Shown piece after piece: positions 1 to 5,089 of a DNA stretch of 5,428 bases; positions within the stretch are counted from its first letter, which is position 1; every line of letters begins with the position of its first letter. The position numbers were made by a program, and so were the translations under genes. Origin of the DNA: Blastocatellia bacterium (lineage in GTDB: Bacteria; Acidobacteriota; Blastocatellia; Pyrinomonadales; Pyrinomonadaceae). The stretch is taken from assembly GCA_003175865.1 (NCBI GenBank), contig PSRF01000337.1:1-5428 (forward strand), written 5' to 3'. The notes under the pieces are model-generated. The model saw only the letters and a program-made list of their open reading frames with translations, was not told where the DNA came from and made no database searches.

Positions 1-87
1 ATGCGGGTGGTGCTCAACGTCAGCCTATCAACGCTTTGTGATTGACCCCTTTCATGTCCAACCATATTGAGTTAGTATGCACTCCAA

Positions 88-939
88 ATGAACCCTCACT
101 TCGCTGCTCTACAAGCAGCCTACCAACTTCACTTTTACCTCTGCCTCAAAACCCGTTACTTGCATCCACTCTTACGAAGCGTAGCCGCGCAGTCGATTGT
201 CCTGAGCACGCTCGAAGAGGTCTGTTGTCGGGAGGACTATCACTTACTCGAGAGTGAATTAACACAGGATCATCTACGCGTCTTAGTTAGTCTCCAACCT
301 ACCCAAACTGTTTCCAACGTCGTCCGGATGTTGAAAGGAAACACCGATCATGAATTTCGATGCTCTTTGGCGGACGAGCTTCAACGCCATCAGACCACAG
401 CCCTTTGGGCCAAAGGGTATTTCGCAAGAAGTGCCGGCAAAGTGGATCTTGATGTGGTTCGCGATTACGTCGCGCGACAGGTGAGTCACCATGGGTATAA
501 AGGTTCGTGGACGAGGCCCTTGCAGTACTGCAATCCTGAGTTCCGTTCGCCCGCGTTCCCAATGCCTCACTGCTTCTGTCTTCTGAATTATCACATTGTG
601 CTCGTTACGCAGGAGAGGAGGTCTGTTTTCGATGAGGTAATTGCACCTCGATTATTTGAATACGTGAGGACTGTCGGCATGAAACACCGGTTTGCCATAG
701 ACCGAATTGGATTGTTGCCGGACCACATGCATCTGGTGATCGAGGCAAGGCCCGATGTAAGTATTGAGGAATATGTCAGGGCAATCATGGAAAGCACCCG
801 TTATTGGATGAACAAGAACTATTACGGCGTTTTGAAAGAGACAAAGGCATGGGATCTATGGAAACCGTCTTATTACGCAGGTACTGTTGGCGAATACACG
901 ACGGCGCAGGTGAAGGCTTTTTTGAAAATGTACGGTTAG
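88..939 (+). CDS. Two-domain RAYT-like (IS200/IS605 Y1/HUH) transposase, fused pseudo-dimer
   Basis: The 283-residue protein contains two Y1-transposase domains in tandem. Y1/HUH enzymes of the IS200/IS605 and RAYT groups nick and rejoin single-stranded DNA at hairpins through a tyrosine and a metal-binding HxH pair, and usually have one domain of about 130-170 residues. Domain 1 (about 10-135) has the opening strand YQLHFYLCLKTRYL, the DHLR motif (H62, R64), LWAKGYFARSAG and a helix with Y127. Domain 2 (about 160-283) repeats the order: YHIVLVTQERRSVF, PDHMH (H213, H215), LWKPSYYAGTVG and a helix with F278 where Y127 falls in domain 1. Each half has therefore lost one catalytic element, and they are complementary. 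A linker rich in Pro and aromatic residues (136-160) joins them. The ATG at 88 is the first possible start, because an in-frame TAG lies at 73-75; no clear ribosome site is visible. The stop codon lies inside the first hairpin repeat. The fold assignment is strong; activity is inferred. Confidence 0.9.
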   Translation: MNPHFAALQAAYQLHFYLCLKTRYLHPLLRSVAAQSIVLSTLEEVCCREDYHLLESELTQDHLRVLVSLQPTQTVSNVVRMLKGNTDHEFRCSLADELQRHQTTALWAKGYFARSAGKVDLDVVRDYVARQVSHHGYKGSWTRPLQYCNPEFRSPAFPMPHCFCLLNYHIVLVTQERRSVFDEVIAPRLFEYVRTVGMKHRFAIDRIGLLPDHMHLVIEARPDVSIEEYVRAIMESTRYWMNKNYYGVLKETKAWDLWKPSYYAGTVGEYTTAQVKAFLKMYG

Positions 940-978
940 GTGGAAGTTGAAGGACCACTGGCATAAAGCCAGCGGTAT
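936..978 (+). repeat. REP-like hairpin repeat, copy 1
   Basis: This is a 43-bp unit that starts TTAGGTGGAAGTTGAAGG and continues into an imperfect palindrome: ACCACTGGC (954-962), loop ATAAA, GCCAGCGGT (968-976). The stem has 9 positions with one A-C mismatch (957/973), which becomes a G-T wobble on the minus strand. It matches copy 2 (1002-1044) at 40 of 43 bases in the same orientation. All three differences lie in the stem, and two of them are a compensatory T-A to A-T swap. It directly follows, and overlaps the stop codon of, the RAYT-like gene, as expected for the REP substrate of such an enzyme. No T-tract follows on either strand, so it is not a typical intrinsic terminator. Confidence 0.85.
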
Positions 979-1001
979 CGGGATTTCGTGAGGGCAGTTG
1001 A

Positions 1002-1044
1002 TTAGGTGGAAGTTGAAGGACCACAGGCATAAAGCCTGTGGTAT
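1002..1044 (+). repeat. REP-like hairpin repeat, copy 2
   Basis: This second copy of the 43-bp unit is a direct repeat of copy 1, displaced by 66 bp. Its palindrome is perfect: ACCACAGGC (1020-1028), loop ATAAA, GCCTGTGGT (1034-1042). The 18-base head TTAGGTGGAAGTTGAAGG is identical to copy 1 and may hold the guide or recognition bases that lie next to REP hairpins in known systems; that role is inferred. It ends 3 bp from the stop codon of the convergent hydrolase gene, so its hairpin may also shape the 3' ends of both flanking transcripts. Confidence 0.85.
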
Positions 1045-1047
1045 TAA

Positions 1048-1944
1048 CTATTGCCGCAGGTTCGTCGTAAAAAACTTCAACACTCGCTGCTCGTACTCTG
1101 TTTTGGCCAACGGATAAACATCCACATGGCTAGCAGCGTCGATGATCCACAGCTCCTTTGGTTCGTGCGCTGCAGCAAAGAACTTCTTCGACTCCTCAAT
1201 CGTAGTGTGCTGATCCTTCGCTCCGACTATGAACAGCTTTGCCACGGTCATCGAACCTACATGATCGATTGGACGCATGGTCCCCGGATCGACACCGAGG
1301 CGCGGTTTCAATTGCCAAACAAGCAAAGGCGCCAACGCTAAACCCAAACGACCGAATCTCATCGTCAGTCGATTCGTAACGGCCTGGTTGATTGTCGGAT
1401 AAACCATCTCGAGAACAATCGCATTGATCGCGAGAGGTGGCTCTGCGAGTAATGAAGCTGCGCCACCCATTGAGACGCCAATCACGCCAATTTTCTCGTC
1501 AGGAACTGTCCGGCGAAGGAAGTCGATTGCTGCCCGCGCATCTCTGCTTTCAAGATAACCAAACGTAATATGATCGCCAGCGCTCTCGCCGTGAGCCTGA
1601 AAGTCGAAGAGCAAAACTGAAAATCCTGCATGGGCAAGAAAACGCGCACGGTCCAACATACTTGTGCGATTAGCTCGCACTCCATGCATTAGAGCAATCG
1701 CGCCTGCCCCCCGCATCCCTTCAATGAACCAACCATGGATCATAGACCCTGATTCACTCGGAAATTGAACGTTCCGTATAACCAAATCAGTGGGAGCAGA
1801 TCCAATGGAAGCGCGTGCTGGTGCGCTCAGTACCGTCCCGGCAGTCCAGACTGCGACCACTGAACTGACGAAGACTAATGAAATGACAACGAGTATGATG
1901 GTTTTCTTCATGTGAGAATGCGGTGACATTAGCGGCTGGGTCAC
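1048..1944 (-). CDS. Exported or membrane-anchored alpha/beta hydrolase
   Basis: This is a serine hydrolase of the alpha/beta fold, about 298 residues long. Numbered from the GTG at 1944, it shows an oxyanion-region HG (87-88), a nucleophile elbow GVSMGG with S158, an acid in GAKDQH (D244) and a catalytic His in ASHVD (H273), so the triad is complete. The segment LFDFQAHGES is typical of the strand and loop before the elbow. Residues 13-36 are hydrophobic after two lysines, indicating a signal peptide or N-terminal anchor. The start is uncertain. The GTG at 1944 has AGG five bases upstream. The ATG at 1911 (M12) gives a cleaner signal sequence (MKKTIILVV) but has no visible ribosome site. It lies 16 nt (GTG) or 49 nt (ATG) downstream of the amidohydrolase stop, so co-transcription is likely. 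It could be an esterase, a lipase-like enzyme or an acyl-peptidase; the substrate cannot be read from sequence. Confidence 0.9.
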   Translation of the reverse strand: MTQPLMSPHSHMKKTIILVVISLVFVSSVVAVWTAGTVLSAPARASIGSAPTDLVIRNVQFPSESGSMIHGWFIEGMRGAGAIALMHGVRANRTSMLDRARFLAHAGFSVLLFDFQAHGESAGDHITFGYLESRDARAAIDFLRRTVPDEKIGVIGVSMGGAASLLAEPPLAINAIVLEMVYPTINQAVTNRLTMRFGRLGLALAPLLVWQLKPRLGVDPGTMRPIDHVGSMTVAKLFIVGAKDQHTTIEESKKFFAAAHEPKELWIIDAASHVDVYPLAKTEYEQRVLKFFTTNLRQ

Positions 1945-1960
1945 ATTTGCCTATACCTGT

Positions 1961-3394
1961 TTACTTCGTATTCTCTTTGTTCGCGGATTCGGCAACGTCA
2001 GACAACATCTTGTCGAGCGTTAGACGGGAAAGATATCTGCCACTCAAGACCACGCCATTGATCTTTTGTGTATTCCGAATGTCGTCCAGTGGATTCGCAT
2101 CAAGCAAAACCAAATCGGCGATCTTTCCCGGCTCTACGGTACCTCGCTTATCTTGTTCGTTAAGAAAGAGTGCGGGATTGAGTGTTGCTGCCTGCAACGC
2201 CTCCATCGGAGTGAAACCTGCCTGAACAAACAGCTCCAGCTCGTGATGTAAACTAAATCCTGCAAATACGTAAGCGCCACTCAAATCCGTTCCGGTCATG
2301 AATGGCACCCCTGCCTTGTGCATTGCGCCGACAAGGTCCATCTCCTTTTGGAACATGTGCTTTCTGAAAACAATGTATTCGGGCGTACGATAACGAGCGA
2401 AGAAGTTTTTCTTAGGTGTCCACCACTGTTGCTCGGATGCTGGAATGAATTTCAAACGTGGATCACCCTGTTGCGTGATGTCGTCCAGGAAAGTTTGCGC
2501 CCACTTGAATTCCAGTGTCGGGACTTGCCAGGTCTTGTTTTTGATAAACGTGGCAAAGATTTTCTGCGCGCGCGTTTCGTCGTAGGTGTTCAGCATTGTT
2601 TCGCCGCGGGCCGCAATGCGTTTTGGAAAGTCAGATGGGTCCGTAACCGGCTCATTCGAGCGCTCCGCTTTCAATAATTCGTCTTCCAAGGTTGATGCAC
2701 TTTCCAAGAAGCTGCCGAGATGCTCGATACTTTTTTGTCCCGCCTCAGACGCTTCCACAGATGTAATCGCCAGGGGCACGTGACCCACCACCGGGATGTT
2801 TAACTTCTTAGCTTCGTCGATAATTGCAAAGTAGGCATCGCGCGGAAGTCGATCGTAGACCTTTACGCAGTCAGCGTTTCGACTCTTCAACATGTCGACA
2901 GCCCGACGTCCTTCAATCGGTGAACTCACAACAAGAGTAGGACCATGTGCGGCGGGTTGTGGACCGTCAATGATGGGACCACACATCACGATCTGTGGAC
3001 CAGGAAGTTTTCCAGACGCAACATCGTTACGCCATCGCAGTAGATCGTCGAGGTCACCTCCCATATTGCGGACACCAGTCACGCCATTGGCAATGAACAT
3101 CGAAAAAGTTCGTTCGGTCTCAGTGAAGTGGACGTGCATGTCCCAAAGTCCAGGAATGAGAAACTTTCCTGAGGCATCGATGACCTGTATTGCACGTGGC
3201 AATTTGCGCTCAGTTTTTTGAATCGACTCGATACGATCACCCTTTACGATGACGGTCATATCTTGTTTGGGCGGTGCGCCTGTCATGTCGATTACAGTGA
3301 CATGGGTGAATGCGAGTGACTGTGAAGTGGCTTGTTGAGTTGGTACGAGAAAGACGAGAGTTGCGAGTGCGATCAGGCAGGCCATAAGTTTCAT
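1961..3394 (-). CDS. Secreted metal-dependent amidohydrolase (imidazolonepropionase/Xaa-Pro dipeptidase-like)
   Basis: This 477-residue TIM-barrel amidohydrolase belongs to the broad group that includes imidazolonepropionase-like enzymes and Xaa-Pro dipeptidases. Numbered from the ATG at 3394, the binuclear metal set is complete: HVH in GLWDMHVH (H87, H89), a candidate carboxylated lysine in VKVYD (K178), H205 in GHVPL, H225 in EHLG and D370 in GTDLSG. The N-terminal beta-sandwich segment (about 28-80) and the C-terminal GKIADLVLLDANPL segment are characteristic of the superfamily. A signal peptide is evident at residues 1-25 (MKLMACLIALATLVFLVP, then TQQATSQ). The long, Trp-rich stretch between H225 and D370 is probably a lid or insertion. 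A TTG start at 3427 would add 11 residues before the signal sequence, so the ATG is preferred although its ribosome site is weak. It probably acts outside the cytoplasm on an amide or peptide bond. It is followed closely by an exported alpha/beta hydrolase. Confidence 0.92.
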   Translation of the reverse strand: MKLMACLIALATLVFLVPTQQATSQSLAFTHVTVIDMTGAPPKQDMTVIVKGDRIESIQKTERKLPRAIQVIDASGKFLIPGLWDMHVHFTETERTFSMFIANGVTGVRNMGGDLDDLLRWRNDVASGKLPGPQIVMCGPIIDGPQPAAHGPTLVVSSPIEGRRAVDMLKSRNADCVKVYDRLPRDAYFAIIDEAKKLNIPVVGHVPLAITSVEASEAGQKSIEHLGSFLESASTLEDELLKAERSNEPVTDPSDFPKRIAARGETMLNTYDETRAQKIFATFIKNKTWQVPTLEFKWAQTFLDDITQQGDPRLKFIPASEQQWWTPKKNFFARYRTPEYIVFRKHMFQKEMDLVGAMHKAGVPFMTGTDLSGAYVFAGFSLHHELELFVQAGFTPMEALQAATLNPALFLNEQDKRGTVEPGKIADLVLLDANPLDDIRNTQKINGVVLSGRYLSRLTLDKMLSDVAESANKENTK

Positions 3395-3512
3395 GTTAAA
3401 GAAAGCTACCAGATCATGCGGAGACAAAACCGCAACTCAGCATGATTAGATGAATATGAAACAAAGAAAGCAGTCGACTCTTAGACACCATTGACGGCCG
3501 ACGGTTCCAGCT

Positions 3513-3692
3513 TTAGGTGTTTGAACTGCTCTTCCTTCGAGCCATACTGACAAAGACTAACCCAAACACCATCAACAACGGGGCAAGCCAAGGCATACGC
3601 AGATCAGCGACGCGATGTAAATTGAGAACAGCGGCTATTACTGCCGCAATCATTAGCAGAAAAGCGATCAGGCGGAGTACAGAAGGTGACAT
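3513..3692 (-). CDS. Small two-helix membrane protein, unknown function
   Basis: This 59-residue protein has two predicted membrane segments, about residues 8-25 and 33-51. They are separated by a short polar turn (NLHRVADLR), and a basic tail (ARRKSSSNT) follows. The proline-rich second helix begins MPWLAPLL. The start at 3692 is supported by AAGGTGG seven bases upstream; an in-frame start at 3740 would lack this and add a polar leader. I do not recognise a named family. It stands between an exported protein gene (118-bp gap upstream) and the amidohydrolase (118 bp downstream to its ATG), and probably has its own promoter. The two arginines and a lysine at the tail suggest that the C-terminus faces the cytoplasm, with both termini inside; this is inferred from the positive-inside rule. 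Confidence 0.72.
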   Translation of the reverse strand: MSPSVLRLIAFLLMIAAVIAAVLNLHRVADLRMPWLAPLLMVFGLVFVSMARRKSSSNT

Positions 3693-3699
3693 GGGGAAA

Positions 3700-3706
3700 C
3701 CACCTT
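3700..3706 (-). promoter_or_regulatory. Ribosome binding site of the 59-residue membrane protein
   Basis: On the minus strand AAGGTGG lies seven bases before the ATG at 3692. It is one of the two good Shine-Dalgarno matches in the window, and it decides the shorter start for this gene. Confidence 0.7.
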
Positions 3707-3730
3707 GATTGGGAGTCCAGGAGCGAATTG

Positions 3731-3739
3731 AGTGTAGCA
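3731..3739 (-). promoter_or_regulatory. Possible extended -10 promoter element
   Basis: The minus strand reads TGCTACACT, an extended -10 pattern (TGn followed by TACACT, four of six matches to TATAAT). It would place transcription initiation about 30 bases before the ATG at 3692. No convincing -35 hexamer lies at the usual distance (TTATCT with an 18-base spacer is a poor match), so this is only a candidate. Confidence 0.27.
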
Positions 3740-3810
3740 CCTATGTTTTGCGGAAGATAATGGATTGTCCGATAAGCTTTAGCTTGTCGCGTGATGCGGT
3801 GCTTAGGAGA

Positions 3811-4365
3811 TCACTTCTCAATCACCAGCGTATTCGACCGCACTTTGCCCAGCCAGAAATTCATCAGCTTAAGTCCAGGGGTATCCAAGTTGAGATACTT
3901 CGCGCCAGTCCCTTCCAGTTCTGCAGTGATTTGGTTTCTCCCTGGTGTTAGGTTTACTTCAAATTCGCTTGTCTCCTGACACCAAAACTGGTCCAACGAA
4001 ATGCGTAACGTGTACGAAGAGCCTGCGCGTAATGGAACAGCATAATCGTCAACGCGACCGGCAATGCCAGCATGTTTCTTGTCGGCAAACTCAAACCGGC
4101 GCTCCCTTCCGAAGCTATCGATGAAGTCGAGAGCAATGTTCGCTGGAAGTTGAACTTTACCGTTTGCCAGCATGAAGCCCATATTGACTACAACGTCGTT
4201 GGTACCGACGTTCTTAAGCACGAGTTCGAGTTCCGGTGCTGCATTCTTTTCGGAGGAAGTTGTTTGAAGCGTCAGTTGCAAAGTGGAAGTCGCAGTTGGT
4301 TGTTGACGGATTGGTGCCAGAGAGATATTTGTGAGAACCAGGGCAAGTAGAATCCGAAGAGACAT
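3811..4365 (-). CDS. Exported protein of unknown function, probably beta-sandwich
   Basis: This 184-residue protein begins with a signal-like segment (MSLRILLALVLTNISLAP, residues 1-18). The mature part looks rich in alternating beta strands (for example TLQLTLQT, LELVLKNVG, YTLRISLD, FEVNLTPG). The pattern of a strand, LKNVGTNDVVVNMG and later PLRAGSSYTLRI resembles Ig-like or proteinase-inhibitor-like beta sandwiches, but I cannot place it in a named family. Distinctive segments are LANGKVQLP (about 67-75), QFWCQ and the C-terminal LMNFWLGKVRSNTL. Only one cysteine is visible in the mature part (in QFWCQ), so no internal disulphide is expected. The ATG at 4365 is preferred to the TTG at 4419 because it opens the signal sequence and lies 13 nt after the stop of the zinc-ribbon gene, which suggests co-transcription. 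No strong ribosome site is seen, so translation may be coupled to the upstream gene. Confidence 0.8.
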   Translation of the reverse strand: MSLRILLALVLTNISLAPIRQQPTATSTLQLTLQTTSSEKNAAPELELVLKNVGTNDVVVNMGFMLANGKVQLPANIALDFIDSFGRERRFEFADKKHAGIAGRVDDYAVPLRAGSSYTLRISLDQFWCQETSEFEVNLTPGRNQITAELEGTGAKYLNLDTPGLKLMNFWLGKVRSNTLVIEK

Positions 4366-4378
4366 TGTTGATTGATAC

Positions 4379-4849
4379 TCAGCGATTGGGCGTGCTGCGT
4401 TCGACGTACACTGGGTCAAATGAGCGCGTCGTCTGGTCTGTCACGCTAGTCAATGGTTCCGGAAGACCCTTCATTTCCGTGTCGCCTAACGCTCTGGTGG
4501 CTGAGTCCAAAGCGCGCATTGGTTCCATGGTCTCTTTTGGATACCTTCTGCTGATCAGAAGCCAGATGAAGACGACCTCGATTAGACACATCAAGAGAAA
4601 GCACAACAGTGTGAAGAAGATCATGAGGCCAATGTTGAAGAATGCAACCTTTCTCATCACTGCCAGCAAACCAATAGTTATTCCGAGTCCGCCTAGAAAC
4701 ACCGCCACGATTGCCCAAACCAGCGAATCCGAATCCATTTCGGATTCCTTGATCTGATTTTCCCGGGCTGTTTTGTTCAAGCGGTCGCCGCAATGATTGC
4801 AGTACGTGAGATTTGGCTTGATAGCTCCACCACATGATGAACAGAACAT
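4379..4849 (-). CDS. Zinc-ribbon two-helix membrane protein
   Basis: This 156-residue protein has an N-terminal zinc ribbon with two CxxC knuckles, C3/C6 and C17/C20 (MFCSSCGG and YCNHCGD), which should bind one zinc. A charged linker (22-41) follows, then two hydrophobic helices at about 43-65 and 70-99, and a polar C-terminal tail of about 55 residues that ends in SVTDQTTRSFDPVYVE and a short Arg-containing stretch. The zinc ribbon and tail are probably cytoplasmic, with a helical hairpin in the membrane. The start at 4849 gives the typical MxCxxC beginning and sits nine bases after GGAGG. The in-frame ATG at 4855 is only three bases from GGAGG and less likely. Proteins of this layout are common and mostly uncharacterised. 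The gene lies between a possible small membrane protein upstream and an exported protein downstream, all on the same strand. Confidence 0.85.
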   Translation of the reverse strand: MFCSSCGGAIKPNLTYCNHCGDRLNKTARENQIKESEMDSDSLVWAIVAVFLGGLGITIGLLAVMRKVAFFNIGLMIFFTLLCFLLMCLIEVVFIWLLISRRYPKETMEPMRALDSATRALGDTEMKGLPEPLTSVTDQTTRSFDPVYVERSTPNR

Positions 4850-4858
4850 CAGCATTCA

Positions 4859-4863
4859 CCTCC
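4859..4863 (-). promoter_or_regulatory. Ribosome binding site of the zinc-ribbon gene
   Basis: GGAGG on the minus strand is spaced nine bases from the ATG at 4849 and three from the ATG at 4855, which favours the inner start. It lies just after the stop codon of the possible 50-residue gene at 4869-5021. Confidence 0.65.
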
Positions 4864-4868
4864 GAAAG

Positions 4869-5021
4869 TCAGTACGACTCAAGTTCTGCCCAGGTTCGAT
4901 GCGGGTAAGAATCCTCCATCATACTTTTCGCCACCACGCTAGAGCCCAGGTGGGTCGAGGCTTCCAACCGAAGAGATAAGAGTGCTAGCGCGATTCGGAG
5001 GATCGAGATTAGCAACCCCAT
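4869..5021 (-). CDS. Possible 50-residue membrane or exported peptide
   Basis: A 51-codon frame opens with ATG at 5021 and ends with TGA five bases before the GGAGG of the zinc-ribbon gene. The product starts with a hydrophobic stretch containing arginines (MGLLISILRIALALLSLRLE) and continues with a polar tail containing SVVAKSMMEDSYP and RTWAELESY. This is a plausible small signal-anchored protein. An in-frame TAA three codons upstream of the ATG fixes the earliest start. AAGG lies directly before the ATG with a one-base spacer, which is too close; the TTG at codon 3 would have a seven-base spacer. In its favour are the amino-acid pattern, the strand and the tight fit before the next gene. 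Against it are the poor ribosome site and the short length, for which a chance frame cannot be excluded. Confidence 0.45.
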   Translation of the reverse strand: MGLLISILRIALALLSLRLEASTHLGSSVVAKSMMEDSYPHRTWAELESY

Positions 5022-5033
5022 ACCTTACGCATT

Positions 5034-5073
5034 GCCGCGTGGGTGCAAAGCGGTATGGCTGCACCCATGTGGC
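5034..5073. repeat. Long hairpin (14-bp stem) in the gap between two minus-strand genes
   Basis: GCCGCGTGGGTGCA (5034-5047) pairs with TGCACCCATGTGGC (5060-5073) around a 12-base loop. The inner eight pairs are perfect. The outer six include two G-T pairs that are wobbles on the plus strand and A-C mismatches on the minus strand. No T-tract follows in the minus-strand direction, so it is not a standard intrinsic terminator for the gene ending at 5090. It may be an isolated REP or MITE-type palindrome or an RNA-processing structure. It shares no clear sequence with the two repeats at 936-1044. Confidence 0.6.
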
Positions 5074-5089
5074 CAGTCGGAACTGAGAC

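Noticed and set aside
1..70. Short open tails in all three plus frames at the left edge (ending at 41, 45 and 70) that could be the end of an upstream gene
   Set aside because: They are at most 22 residues, none shows a recognisable motif, and the three frames cannot be told apart.
42..257. 71-residue plus-strand frame overlapping the start of the transposase gene
   Set aside because: It lies mostly inside the transposase coding sequence in another frame, is Ser/Leu/Pro-rich without motifs, and has no ribosome site. It is a shadow frame.
936..1044. CRISPR-like array
   Set aside because: There are only two repeat units, each with internal stem differences and a single 23-bp spacer, and no cas genes. 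The adjacent RAYT-like gene explains them better as REP elements.
3445..3450. TCTAAT on the minus strand, a five-of-six match to a -10 box, about 50 bases before the amidohydrolase ATG
   Set aside because: No -35-like hexamer lies 16-18 bases upstream. The nearest, TCGACT, is 21 bases away, and the region is AT-rich enough for chance matches.
3774..3791. Small hairpin around AAGCTTTAGCTT downstream of the exported protein gene, considered as a terminator
   Set aside because: The stem is short and AT-rich, the loop is very tight, and no T-tract follows in the minus-strand direction.
4446..4859. 137-residue minus-strand frame overlapping the zinc-ribbon gene
   Set aside because: It is in a different frame from the CxxC/two-helix protein and is rich in Arg, Gly and Trp without a fold pattern. 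The zinc-ribbon frame is clearly the coding one.
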